Source of the DNA: Stutzerimonas kirkiae
GTDB lineage: Bacteria > Pseudomonadota > Gammaproteobacteria > Pseudomonadales > Pseudomonadaceae
Assembly (NCBI RefSeq): GCF_004327335.1
Contig: NZ_QJUO01000006.1
Location: 62,001 to 126,000, forward strand
DNA: 64,000 bases
Direction of reading: 5' to 3'
Shown: positions 8,728 to 17,494 of the stretch, one piece after another
Position numbering within the stretch: position 1 is the first letter of the stretch
Layout: each line of letters opens with the position of its first letter
Translations under genes and position numbers: made by a program
The notes under the pieces: generated by a model
What the model saw: only the letters and a program-made list of their open reading frames with translations
What the model was told of the DNA's origin: nothing
Database searches by the model: none

Positions 8728-9416
8728 GAGGATTGTCCGCCGCGTGACCAGCGGCGCTCGAGGGCGCGCGCCAGCAGGGAAAGAGGGAAGATGTAGGCGA
8801 AGAACATCAGCAGCACCAGGCCGTAGACTGGCAGCAGCAGCTCGGTGCGCGCCTCGGCGGCCAGCACCTCGCGGGCGATCCCGAGCAGCTCGCCGACCCC
8901 CACCAGGCTGGCCAGCGAGGTCGACATGGTGACCACGCAATACAGCCCCAGCGCCGGTGCCAGCATATGCCGCAGCGCCTGCGGCAGGATCACCTGCCAC
9001 AGGCGCCCGGCACGGCCATAGCCGAGGGCGGTGGCCGCCTCCCACTGGGTCAGCGGTACGGTGCGCAGCCCGCCGCGGACGATCTCCGAGAAGTTGCCGG
9101 TGGCCGGCAGCGCCAGCGCCAGTACCGCCTTGGCCCAGGCCGGCAACGCCAGGGCCGCGCCGCCGATGCGCAGCTCGTAGGGCAGCAGGTGCATGACGAA
9201 GAACATCACCACCAGCCACGGCGAGTTGCGCAGCAGTTGCGTCAGCAGCCCGGCCGAGCGCCGCAGCCAGTGCGCCGGGGCCAGTTGCGCGGCGCCGAGC
9301 AGGGTGCCGCAGAGGATCGCCAGCAGCATCGCCAGCACGCCCATGCCCAGGTTCAGGGCGAAGCCACGGCCCATCAGCGGCAGCCAGGGCCACAGCAGCT
9401 CCAGGCTCGCGTTCAT
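8724..9416 (-). CDS. Polar amino-acid-type ABC permease (second subunit)
   Basis: 230 residues with about five membrane helices, HisM/GlnP family. The EAA loop that contacts the ATPase is visible as QWEAATALGYGRAGRLWQVI. It forms a heterodimeric pore with the permease half of the fused protein encoded upstream. ATG at 9416 overlaps the upstream stop by 4 bases. A much longer open frame covering 8724-11039 is only a shadow of the fused gene. Confidence 0.9.
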   Translation of the reverse strand: MNASLELLWPWLPLMGRGFALNLGMGVLAMLLAILCGTLLGAAQLAPAHWLRRSAGLLTQLLRNSPWLVVMFFVMHLLPYELRIGGAALALPAWAKAVLALALPATGNFSEIVRGGLRTVPLTQWEAATALGYGRAGRLWQVILPQALRHMLAPALGLYCVVTMSTSLASLVGVGELLGIAREVLAAEARTELLLPVYGLVLLMFFAYIFPLSLLARALERRWSRGGQSS

Positions 9417-11005
9417 AGCTGCACCCCCGGCATGCGCAGGCGCCGTTCCACGGCGGCGAGGGCCAGGGCCAGCAAGGCCATCAGGCCGAGGTAGCTGAGC
9501 AGCACCAGCAGCATCATTTCCACCACGTTGTTGCGCTCGCTCCAGATTTCCTGGGCGCTGTAGAGCACTTCCGGCACCGCCACCGCGTAGGCGATGGAGG
9601 TGCCCTTGATCAGTTGCACCAGGTTGTTGCCCAGCGCCGGCAGGCTGGCGCGCAGGGCGATCGGCAGGGTGATGTGGCGCAGCCGGTTCCAGCGGCCATA
9701 GCCGAGGGCCAGGGCGGCGTCGTGGGTGGCCCTGGGGACGGCCTGCAGGCCGCTGCGCAGGATCTCCACGGCGAAGGCGCCGTAGTGCAGGCTGATGCAC
9801 ACCGCCGCCAGGCCGAAGGCGCTGGCGTACCAGGGCAGCTCTGTAGCGCTGCCGGCGCGCAGCAGGCTGCCGATGCCGAAATAGAGGAAGTACAACTGGG
9901 CCAGGCTCGGTGTGTTGCGCAGCAGCTCGACATAGCCGCGCACCAGCCAGCGCAACGGCCGTGGCCCGTCCATGGCCAGGGCGCCGGCCAGGCCGATCAG
10001 GCTGGAGGCGAGCATGCACGCCAGCGCCAGTTGCAGGGTGATGAGGATGCCCTGGGCGAACTGGCGCGCCGTCCAGCCCTCGTAGAACACCGGGAAGTTC
10101 CAGCCGTGCTCGTCGTACAACTGGCGGAACCCGTTTTCCAGCGGCTGCCACATCCAGGGCACGCCGCGCTCGTCGAGCAGTTCCAGGGTGCTTCCCGGCG
10201 CCGCCTGCGCCGCCTTGTGCGGCAGCCCGTAACGGGCTTCCAGGCGATACAGCAGGCCGCTGTCGCGCCAGTCGCGGGCATAGCCTTCGAGCAGTGCGTG
10301 GAATTCGCCGTCGCCCTTGGCCACGGCCATGCTCCAGGGCGTTTCGAGGATCGCCGGCAGCTTGATCTCGAAGCCTTCCCAGCCGGGCGTGTCGCGCAGG
10401 CGCAGGTAGGCCACCGCCTCGTCCGTTACCTGGCCGACGCAGCGCCGGTCGCGCAACGCCTGGGCGCTCTCGGTCAGGCCGGCGAAGGCCAGGATGCGCA
10501 CGCCGTAGCGTTCGGCCAGGGCCGAGTTGTAGACCGAGCCGTGGCTGCTGCACACGGTCTGCCCGCGCAGGCCCTGCCAACTGTCGACGGCCTGCTCGCG
10601 CCGGGCCAGCAGGACCGCGCCCGAGGCATAGAAGCCGGGGAAGACGAAGTCCACCAGGCGCTGGCGTTCGGCGGTCACGCTGAAGCCGGTGAGGATCAGG
10701 TCGCAGCGCCCCTGTTGCAGGAACGGCACCCGGTTGGCGCCGCTGGTGGACACCACCTCGCCGGCCAGTGGCACGCCGAGATGTGCCGACAGGCGCTGGC
10801 GCAGGTCGTCGAACAGCTCGATGTTGAAGCCCTGCGCCTGCCCCGACGGGCTGAGGTAGGCGAACGGGCGGTTCTCCACGTTGCTGCAGACCTTGAGCAC
10901 GCCGCGCTCGGCGATGCGTTGCAGCGTGCTGGCCTGCGCCGGCACGGCGCAGGCCAGGGCCAGCAGCACCAGTGCCGCCAGCCCGTGGCGCAGGCCTCCT
11001 ACCAC
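9413..11005 (-). CDS. Fused ABC substrate-binding protein and permease
   Basis: 530 residues joining two normally separate parts. Residues 1-25 are a signal-like segment, about 30-300 are an SBP_bac_3 amino-acid-binding domain (LQRIAERGVLKVCSN, PFAYLSPSGQAQGFNIELFDDL), and about 313-530 are a HisQ/GlnP-type permease with EAA loop DAALALGYGRWNRLRHI. The proposed start is GTG at 11005, overlapping the receptor stop by 7 bases. It gives a sound signal peptide, although the AGGAGG at 11000-10995 lies just inside the gene rather than before it. The binding domain would therefore be tethered to the pore. No separate binding protein is encoded in the operon. Confidence 0.85.
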   Translation of the reverse strand: MVGGLRHGLAALVLLALACAVPAQASTLQRIAERGVLKVCSNVENRPFAYLSPSGQAQGFNIELFDDLRQRLSAHLGVPLAGEVVSTSGANRVPFLQQGRCDLILTGFSVTAERQRLVDFVFPGFYASGAVLLARREQAVDSWQGLRGQTVCSSHGSVYNSALAERYGVRILAFAGLTESAQALRDRRCVGQVTDEAVAYLRLRDTPGWEGFEIKLPAILETPWSMAVAKGDGEFHALLEGYARDWRDSGLLYRLEARYGLPHKAAQAAPGSTLELLDERGVPWMWQPLENGFRQLYDEHGWNFPVFYEGWTARQFAQGILITLQLALACMLASSLIGLAGALAMDGPRPLRWLVRGYVELLRNTPSLAQLYFLYFGIGSLLRAGSATELPWYASAFGLAAVCISLHYGAFAVEILRSGLQAVPRATHDAALALGYGRWNRLRHITLPIALRASLPALGNNLVQLIKGTSIAYAVAVPEVLYSAQEIWSERNNVVEMMLLVLLSYLGLMALLALALAAVERRLRMPGVQL

Positions 11006-13392
11006 TGGTAGCTGACCTTGGCGTAGTAGAACGCGCCATTGATGCCGAACGGCGAGTAGGAGATGTAGTTGACGTTCTGGTGCCCCGGATTGTTCAGGCT
11101 GTTGCGCTTGTCCGGGTAGGCATCGGTGACGTTGTCGCCGCCGACGGTGAACTGCCAGTTGTCCAGGCTGTAGCTGGTCGACAGGTCGAGCACCCACTTG
11201 GCCTGGTAGCGCTGGTCGTAGGCCGCCCCGGAGTTGCTCACGGCGAGGAAGCTGCCGTAGCGCACCAGGTTGCTGTGGAAGCCCCAGTTGCCGATGGTGT
11301 AGTCGTTGCTCAGGGACAGCTTGCTGCGTGGCGCGCTGTCGGTCAGTACGCCGTAGCGGTCGCGGCGGTCGATGCGCTGCAGGTTCAGGCCGTTCTGGCT
11401 GAGCACCGCCGGGTTGGCCTTGACATCGGTGACGCGGGTGCGGTTGTAGGCATAGCCGAGGGCGCTGGTCAGCCGCCCGCCGTGGTCGAAGCGCCAGTAG
11501 TGCTGGGCGGTCAGTTCGGCGCCCTGGGTGGTGGTGTCCACCGCGTTGGTGAAGTAGCGCACCGACTGGTACTGGCCGGGGGTGATGCCGTTGGCCGCCA
11601 GGTAGGCCTGGGCCGCCGCGCTCTGCACGTTCAGGTTGCTCGACAGGGTGATGCGGTCGTCGATGCTGATGTGATAGATGTCGAAGGTGGTGGTGAAAGC
11701 CTTGCTCGGTTGCCAGACGATACCGGCGCTGATATTGCGCGACTTCTCGGCCTTCAGGTCCTCGGCGCCGAGCAGGCGCGCCACCGGGTCGTCCACCGGC
11801 GCGGTGCGCTGGTCCTGGTAGGCGTTGATCGCGGTGTTGAGGGCGCTGGTGGTCGCCGAGTAGTGCTGCTGGGCCAGCGATGGCGCCCGGTAGCCGCTGG
11901 AAACGCTGCCGCGCACGGCGAATGCCGGGGTGAAGTCGTAGCGGCTGGACAGCGAGCCGGTGGTGGCGCCGCCGAAGTCGCTGTAGCGGTCATGGCGCAG
12001 GGCCAGGGAGGCGCGCCACTTGTCGGTCAGGTCGGTTTCCAGGTCGATGTACGAGGCCAGCAGGTCGCGGCGGTAGCTGCCGCTGTCGCTGTCGCGGAAA
12101 CCCGAGTAGCCCTCGGCGCCGGTGCCGTAGTAGGAGGCCGGCTCGCCGGCGCTCTCGCGATAGGTCTGGTGCTGGCCTTCGGCACCGAAGGCCACCGACA
12201 GAGGGTTGGGTAGCCAGGCCACCGCCAGTTCGTTGGACAGGTCTAGCTGGTAGACCGCCTGGGTGCTTTCCAGCCGGCCGACGTAGAAGTCCTGCTGGCG
12301 GCTGCCGGTGTCGCGGAAGAGGTAGCGGTTGAGGGAGTCGCGGGTGTTGAATTCCACCTCGTTCTCGCCGTAGTTGGCGCTGGCATCCCACTTCCAGCCG
12401 CCCAGCAGGCCGCGCAGGCCGAGCACGATCGAGCGGTCCTCGCTTTCGGCGCTGAGGGTCGGGCGGTAGCCATCGGGGTAGGCCTGGGCGTCGTAGACCG
12501 AGGCACGGCCATTGCGGAAGGCATCCCAGGTGTCGCCTTCGGTGCGGTTGTAGCCGGCGAAGCCGTACAACGTGATGTCGTCGTTCAGCGCGTAGTCGCC
12601 GTTGACCATCAGCTTGCCGGTCTTCAGCTCCGGGTCGCCCAGGCGGTAGGTGGTCTGGCCGTAGCCGGGGGCGCCGGGGTTGCGCAGGTCACGGCCGGCG
12701 CGGCTGGTGTAGTCGTTGGAGCTGCCATCGAAACTCAGGTGCAGGCTGCCGCGCTCGCCGAGGGCCAGCCCGGTGTTGCCATCGACATGCCGCTGGATGC
12801 CGTCGCCCTTGGCGTACTGGCCATAGCTGGTGGTGACTTGCCCGCCATCGGGGTCGGCCTTGAGGATGACGTTGATCACGCCGGCGATGGCGTCGGAGCC
12901 ATAGCGCGCCGAAGCGCCGTCGCCGAGGACTTCGACACGGTCGATGGCGGACAGCGGAATGGCGCTCAGGTCGACCGGGGCCGAGCCACGGCCCTGGGTG
13001 ACGTTGGTATTGAGGAAGGCGCCGGTGTGGCGGCGCTTGCCATTGACCAGCACCAGTACCTGGTCCGGCGCCAGGCCGCGCATCTGCGCCGGGCGGATCA
13101 CGCCGGTGAAGCCGGAGCTGGCCGGGCGCGGGAAGTTCAACGAGGGGATCAGCCGCGACAGCGCCTCGGACAGTTCGCTGCTGCCGCTGTCTTGCAGGGT
13201 CTTGGCGGAGACCACCTGGATCGGCTGCATCGAGTCGGCCACGGTGCGATTGTCGGCGCGCGTTCCGGTGACCACAACGGTACTGAGCTTGTCGCCGAGC
13301 TCGTCCGCGCTGGCCACGCCTGTGCCGGCCATGATGCCCAGTAAGGCGACGGCCAACCGGGTTTTGGGGAATGTGCTACCTGCTGCTTGCAT
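10999..13392 (-). CDS. TonB-dependent outer-membrane receptor
   Basis: 797 residues. Signal peptide about 1-29, TonB-box-like STVVVTG at about 37-43, a plug domain (MQPIQVVS, LVNGKRRHTG, RVEVLGDGASARYGSDAIAG) and a C-terminal beta barrel ending in Trp (VSYQW). The start at 13392 is preferred over an upstream ATG at 13449 because it begins a proper signal peptide. It is the first gene of the overlapping cistron, so it brings the operon's substrate across the outer membrane. Resemblance is to the large catabolic receptor group rather than to known siderophore receptors. The substrate is unknown. Confidence 0.9.
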   Translation of the reverse strand: MQAAGSTFPKTRLAVALLGIMAGTGVASADELGDKLSTVVVTGTRADNRTVADSMQPIQVVSAKTLQDSGSSELSEALSRLIPSLNFPRPASSGFTGVIRPAQMRGLAPDQVLVLVNGKRRHTGAFLNTNVTQGRGSAPVDLSAIPLSAIDRVEVLGDGASARYGSDAIAGVINVILKADPDGGQVTTSYGQYAKGDGIQRHVDGNTGLALGERGSLHLSFDGSSNDYTSRAGRDLRNPGAPGYGQTTYRLGDPELKTGKLMVNGDYALNDDITLYGFAGYNRTEGDTWDAFRNGRASVYDAQAYPDGYRPTLSAESEDRSIVLGLRGLLGGWKWDASANYGENEVEFNTRDSLNRYLFRDTGSRQQDFYVGRLESTQAVYQLDLSNELAVAWLPNPLSVAFGAEGQHQTYRESAGEPASYYGTGAEGYSGFRDSDSGSYRRDLLASYIDLETDLTDKWRASLALRHDRYSDFGGATTGSLSSRYDFTPAFAVRGSVSSGYRAPSLAQQHYSATTSALNTAINAYQDQRTAPVDDPVARLLGAEDLKAEKSRNISAGIVWQPSKAFTTTFDIYHISIDDRITLSSNLNVQSAAAQAYLAANGITPGQYQSVRYFTNAVDTTTQGAELTAQHYWRFDHGGRLTSALGYAYNRTRVTDVKANPAVLSQNGLNLQRIDRRDRYGVLTDSAPRSKLSLSNDYTIGNWGFHSNLVRYGSFLAVSNSGAAYDQRYQAKWVLDLSTSYSLDNWQFTVGGDNVTDAYPDKRNSLNNPGHQNVNYISYSPFGINGAFYYAKVSYQW

Positions 13393-13606
13393 GCTTGGAC
13401 ACCTGACGAATGAGCGGCCTGCTCGGCTGAATCCACCGTTGAGGCGCATCGACGAAAATAGGGGGAACGGGCGCCAGGCGTCCGTTGCAAAGCTCTCCTG
13501 TTGCCAGAGCCAGGGAGGTGCCAGACAATGTAGCGAGGCCGCGACAAGGGCGAAATTGAATCTTTCGAGGCCATCCCCAACCTTTGCTCAAGCCTGCTTT
13601 TGACCA

Positions 13607-13633
13607 TATATTGATTCCAAAATGGAATATATA
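13607..13633. promoter_or_regulatory. Operator-like palindrome in divergent promoter region
   Basis: In the 284-bp gap between the divergent receptor operon and lysR gene, an AT-rich inverted repeat is centred at 13621: arms ATTCCA (13614-13619) and TGGAAT (13623-13628) flanked by TATAT/ATATA. LysR regulators usually bind such dyads between divergent genes. Function is inferred from position only. Confidence 0.45.
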
Positions 13634-13676
13634 CGGTGAATCAGGGATGATTTTTCCACGGGATACCCCGCTTGTT

Positions 13677-14576
13677 ATGAACCTCCGACAGATGGAAGTC
13701 TTCCGCGCCATCATGCTCACCGGCAGCATCGCCGGGGCGGCGGAACTGCTGCACATTTCCCAGTCGGCGGTGAGCAAGATGCTCAGCCACACCCAGCAGC
13801 GCATGGGCCTGAAACTGTTCGAACTGGTCAAGGGGCGGCTGGTCGCCACCCGCGAGGCGATCGCACTCTATGAAGAGATCGAACGCCTGTGGCGCAACGT
13901 GGAGAAGGTCCACAGCCTGGCCGGCGAGCTGGCCAACCCGAACAAGGGCAGCCTCTATATCGCCGCCTCGCCCAGCTTGGGCATGACCGTGGTGCCGCAG
14001 AGCGTGGCGGCGACGGTGAAGGAGCGCCCGGAGTTGCGCGTCAAGGTCATCCTGCCGCTGCCCAGCGGCCTGATCGAGGTGGTTGCTGACAAGCTGGTGG
14101 ATATCGGCATCTCCAACTTCAGCGTCGACCACCCGAGCATCACCGTGCACGCGCGCTATCACTACCCGCTGGTCTGCATCATGGCCCCGGACCATCCGCT
14201 GGCGCGGCAGGAGACGATCCGCCCGGCCGACCTGGTCGGCCACCGGATGATCTCGGTGCCGCTGCAGGAGCTGTACGGGATCAGCGAAGAGAAGGTCTAC
14301 GGCGAGGTCATCGAGCAGTTGAACATCGGCGTGGAAGTGCGTTCCGGGCTGATCGCCAGCCTGTTCAGCCTGGCCAGCGGCGAGGTGGCTGTGGTCGATG
14401 CGCTGACCATCTCCAACAACCTGCTGCCGCAACTGGAAGTGCGCCCCCTGGAAACCCGCGAGCGCATCCAGGCCGAGGTCATCCATAACAGCTACCGGCC
14501 CCTGTCGCCCCAGGCCGAGCGTTTCCGCGACATCCTCTGCGACAAGCTGGCCGCGCTGCAGGCGGTGCCTTTCTAA
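13677..14576 (+). CDS. LysR-family transcriptional regulator
   Basis: 299 residues. The N-terminal winged helix-turn-helix (about 1-60, MNLRQMEVFRAIM and SAVSKMLSHTQQ) is followed by a LysR substrate domain (about 90-290). The resemblance is to the octopine/opine-type subgroup, which often controls amino-acid derivative catabolism. The start at 13677 matches the usual M-N-LRQ beginning; ATG at 13647 is an alternative with a poorly spaced ribosome site. Divergent placement beside the eight-gene operon suggests it is that operon's regulator. Confidence 0.88.
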   Translation: MNLRQMEVFRAIMLTGSIAGAAELLHISQSAVSKMLSHTQQRMGLKLFELVKGRLVATREAIALYEEIERLWRNVEKVHSLAGELANPNKGSLYIAASPSLGMTVVPQSVAATVKERPELRVKVILPLPSGLIEVVADKLVDIGISNFSVDHPSITVHARYHYPLVCIMAPDHPLARQETIRPADLVGHRMISVPLQELYGISEEKVYGEVIEQLNIGVEVRSGLIASLFSLASGEVAVVDALTISNNLLPQLEVRPLETRERIQAEVIHNSYRPLSPQAERFRDILCDKLAALQAVPF

Positions 14577-14577
14577 C

Positions 14578-14695
14578 GTCGCGTGGATAACGGCGGCCTT
14601 GTGCAGGGGGCGCCGTGCACACCTGGGATAGCGATGCCGATCGCTCAGGTGCGCGCGGCGCCCCCTGCACAGGGCTGCCGTCCGCGTGACGCGAC
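14578..14695. repeat. 118-bp palindromic element
   Basis: Starts two bases after the LysR stop. Outer arms GTCGCGT (14578-14584) and ACGCGAC (14689-14695) enclose long inner arms of about 25-35 bp (GTGCAGGGGGCGCC near 14601 and GGCGCCCCCTGCAC near 14657). It lies between convergent genes and shares the GCGCC core with family B hairpins. It could be a bidirectional terminator or a small non-coding element. Confidence 0.65.
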
Positions 14696-14708
14696 ACTAG
14701 CAGGCCCG

Positions 14709-15431
14709 CTAGGGCGGGCGCAGGGCCGCGTCCAGCGGCGCGCCGCCGACCAGGTGTTCGTCCACCAGGCGCCGGACATCCTCCTCCGAGGCGATACGGT
14801 ACCAGGCGCCATCCGGGTGGACCGTGGCGATCGGCCCGAGATTGCAGGGGTACTGGCAATAGGTGCGGGTAATCAACACGCCATCTTCCGTTTCGATCCG
14901 CCCGGCGGCGGCCAGCCGCTGGCGCAATTGCTTCCACAGCGGCAGCGCGCCACGCCGCACACAGCGGGCGCCGATGCAGAGGAAAAGCTGGTGGCGGTGG
15001 GGCGGAATATGCGACCAGTTCGGCTTCGCCGGTATCTCGGCGAGCGTCTCGCAGTCCAACTGCTCGCCGGGATTGTCCGCCAATGAACACGCGGCTGCGG
15101 CGTCCAGCGGGCGGCGGCCGAGCAGGCTGCCGCTCAGCAGGATGCGCCCCTGCCCGCCCAGTGGCTCGGCGAGCCGCCACAGCTCGCCACGCAGCCAGTC
15201 CAGGTAAGCGCTGTCGGCGTTCGGGTCGAGGTCGACCAGCAGCAGGCGGCCGTCACCCTCGCGCAGTTCAGCCGCGACCCGCGCCCACAGCGCGTCGAAG
15301 CCACCCGCCGTGTCGACCAGGTCGTCCAGCGCGGCCTCGCCCCTCAGGGCCTGGAGTTGGCGGCGGAACGCCTCGCCAGCAGCGCCGTGGCGCAAGTCGG
15401 GGCCGACGAAGAGCAAGCACTGGAAGCCCAT
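14709..15431 (-). CDS. Thioredoxin-like [2Fe-2S] protein of corrinoid uptake operon
   Basis: 240 residues. The C-terminal half carries four cysteines in the thioredoxin-like ferredoxin pattern: Cys152-x4-Cys157 and Cys192-x3-Cys196 (CIGARC, CQYPC). The N-terminal half (LLFVGPDLRHGAAGEAFRRQL) vaguely recalls the CbiX chelatase fold, but the metal-binding histidine pattern is not clear. It is the last gene of the riboswitch-controlled operon, 2 bases after the permease. A role in corrinoid or metal-chelate reduction or remodelling after import is inferred. Confidence 0.75.
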   Translation of the reverse strand: MGFQCLLFVGPDLRHGAAGEAFRRQLQALRGEAALDDLVDTAGGFDALWARVAAELREGDGRLLLVDLDPNADSAYLDWLRGELWRLAEPLGGQGRILLSGSLLGRRPLDAAAACSLADNPGEQLDCETLAEIPAKPNWSHIPPHRHQLFLCIGARCVRRGALPLWKQLRQRLAAAGRIETEDGVLITRTYCQYPCNLGPIATVHPDGAWYRIASEEDVRRLVDEHLVGGAPLDAALRPP

Positions 15432-15433
15432 GC

Positions 15434-16459
15434 TCAGGCCCTCCGGCGCAGCAGGAAGACGAAGAACAACCCGCCGATGGCCGCGGTGGCGATACCGATC
15501 GGCAGGTCCTCCGGGGCCGCCAGGGTACGCGCGGCGACATCCACCCAGACCAGGAACAGCGCCCCCAGCAGGGCACAGACCGGCAACAGGCGGCGATGCT
15601 CGGCACCCACCAGGCGCCGGGCGAAGTGCGGCAGCATCAGGCCGACGAAACCGATGGCGCCGGACAGCGCCACCAGCACCCCGGTCAGCAGCGACGCCAC
15701 GACGAACACCTGCAGACGCACCCGGCGCACGCTGAAACCGAGGCTGACGGCGGTCTGTTCACCGCTCATCAGCGCATTCAGCCCGCGCGCCAGGGCCAGC
15801 AGGCACACCAGCCCGGCCAGCAGGCACGCCGCCGGCAGCGCGAGCAGTTCCCAGCGCGCCAGCCCCAATCCGCCGAGCATCCAGAACAGCACCGAGCCGG
15901 TGGCATGGTGGTCGCCGAGGTACAGCAGCAGGTTGACCAACGCCATCAGCACGAAGGACACCGCGACCCCGGCCAGCAATAGCCGGTCACTTTCCAGCCG
16001 GCCCTGGCGGTTGGCCACGGCGATCACCAGCAGCATGCTGCCCAGCGCCCCGGCGAAGGCCGCCAGCGGCAGGCTCAGCGGCCCGGCGAACTCGCCGAGC
16101 AGCAACACTACCAGCACCGCCCCCAGCGCCGCGCCGGAGCTGACGCCGAGCAGGTGCGGATCGGCCAGCGGATTGCGCGTCACCGCCTGCAAGGCGCCGC
16201 CGACCAGCGCCAGCCCGGCCCCCACCAGCGCCCCCAGCAACACCCGTGGCGCGCGGATCAACCAGACGATAGCGGCCTGGCCACTGCTCCAGTCGCCGGC
16301 CTCCAGCAGCCCCAGGCGCTGGCCGACGATGCCCCAGACCTGCGCCAGCGGTACGCTGGCCGCGCCAAAGGCCAGGGAACACACGCAGGACAGCGCCAGC
16401 AGGCCGCACAACGCCACCAGCAGCAACCGGTAAGCGGCGCGGCCGCGTACCAGGATCAC
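15434..16459 (-). CDS. FecCD/BtuC-family ABC permease
   Basis: 341 residues with about ten membrane helices, the type-II importer permease family that carries iron-siderophores, haem and vitamin B12. Family motifs LVGAGLALVGGALQAVTRNPLADPHLLGVSSGA (read in sections near residues 77-110) and GLMLPHFAR are present. The start is GTG at 16459, sharing GTGA with the stop of the binding-protein gene. The cobalamin riboswitch upstream of the operon argues for a corrinoid substrate. Confidence 0.92.
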   Translation of the reverse strand: MILVRGRAAYRLLLVALCGLLALSCVCSLAFGAASVPLAQVWGIVGQRLGLLEAGDWSSGQAAIVWLIRAPRVLLGALVGAGLALVGGALQAVTRNPLADPHLLGVSSGAALGAVLVVLLLGEFAGPLSLPLAAFAGALGSMLLVIAVANRQGRLESDRLLLAGVAVSFVLMALVNLLLYLGDHHATGSVLFWMLGGLGLARWELLALPAACLLAGLVCLLALARGLNALMSGEQTAVSLGFSVRRVRLQVFVVASLLTGVLVALSGAIGFVGLMLPHFARRLVGAEHRRLLPVCALLGALFLVWVDVAARTLAAPEDLPIGIATAAIGGLFFVFLLRRRA

Positions 16460-17427
16460 TCCCGCGCCTCGTCGAACAGCGCCGGGTGCAAGGCGCTGGC
16501 GAGGCGTTCGATGGCTTCGGCGTTGCTCACGGAGGGCGTCACCGCCTCATAGGAAAGGACTACGAAGCGCTGCCGGCGGATCGCCTCGACCTCTTGCAGG
16601 GCCGGATGCGCCAGCAGGAAGTCGCGCTTCTGCTGCCAACTGCGCGGGCCATAGTCGACGATGACGATCAACTGCGGATTGCGCTCGACCACGCTTTCCC
16701 AGCCGACCTGGGTCCAACTGGCCGATACATCGTCCATCAGGTTGCGCCCGCCGGCGGCGGCGATCAGCGCCTGCGGCATGCCGAGGCGGCCGGAGCTGGT
16801 GGGGCGGTCCTCGCCACTGTCGTAGAGGAACACCCCCGGCCTCTCGGTGGCCTGCGCCAGGCGTGCCGCGACCGCTGCGACACGGCCGCGCAAGTCCTCG
16901 ACCAGGGCTCCGGCACGGGGCTGCACGGCGAAGATGCGCCCCAGGTTGAGCAGGTCGCGGTACAGGTCGTCGAGGCTGGCCTCGCGCTGCGGCATGATGT
17001 GCGAGCAGGACTCGCTGAGTTCGTAGGCCGGGATGCCGAAGGCCGCCAGGCTGTCCGGGGTTACCGGGCCGCCGACGCGCATGCCGTAGTTCCAGCCGGC
17101 GAAGAAGAAATCGGCCTCGGCCTCCAGCAGGGTTTCCAGCGACGGGTAGCGGCTGGCCAGCTCCGGCAAGCCGTCGAGCGCCTGGCGCATCGCCGGCGTC
17201 AGGCTCTTCCAGCCGCTGATACCGGTGTAGCCGGCCATGCGCTCGCGCAGGCCGAGGGCCAGCAGCATGCCGGTCATGTTCACGTCGTGGCTGACCGCCC
17301 GTTGCGGCGAGCGCTCGAAGGTCACCTGGCGCTGGCAACTGTCGAGCGTGAGCGGGTAGTCGCTGGCGACGGCGGGCAGGCACAACGCCAACCCCAGGCA
17401 TGGCAGCAGGCGGCTCAGGGCTTTCAT
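16456..17427 (-). CDS. BtuF/FecB-like periplasmic binding protein
   Basis: 323 residues with a signal peptide (about 1-21). It has the helical-backbone class III binding-protein fold (peripla_BP_2): RAVSHDVNMTGMLLALGL at the start of the first lobe and GWESVVERNPQLIVIV in the second. It delivers the chelate from the receptor to the FecCD-type permease. A 67-bp gap separates it from the ATPase gene upstream; it overlaps the permease start. Confidence 0.9.
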   Translation of the reverse strand: MKALSRLLPCLGLALCLPAVASDYPLTLDSCQRQVTFERSPQRAVSHDVNMTGMLLALGLRERMAGYTGISGWKSLTPAMRQALDGLPELASRYPSLETLLEAEADFFFAGWNYGMRVGGPVTPDSLAAFGIPAYELSESCSHIMPQREASLDDLYRDLLNLGRIFAVQPRAGALVEDLRGRVAAVAARLAQATERPGVFLYDSGEDRPTSSGRLGMPQALIAAAGGRNLMDDVSASWTQVGWESVVERNPQLIVIVDYGPRSWQQKRDFLLAHPALQEVEAIRRQRFVVLSYEAVTPSVSNAEAIERLASALHPALFDEARE

Positions 17428-17494
17428 GGCGATACATCCTCATGGCGGCGGCCCAGGTGTACAGCGCCGGCCACACAGGGCAACGAAAGAAGGT

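Noticed and set aside
8724-11039. A 771-codon minus-strand frame reading as one giant protein
   Set aside because: Only its last 230 codons (the permease from ATG 9416) make sense; the rest is the shifted frame of the fused binding protein-permease gene.
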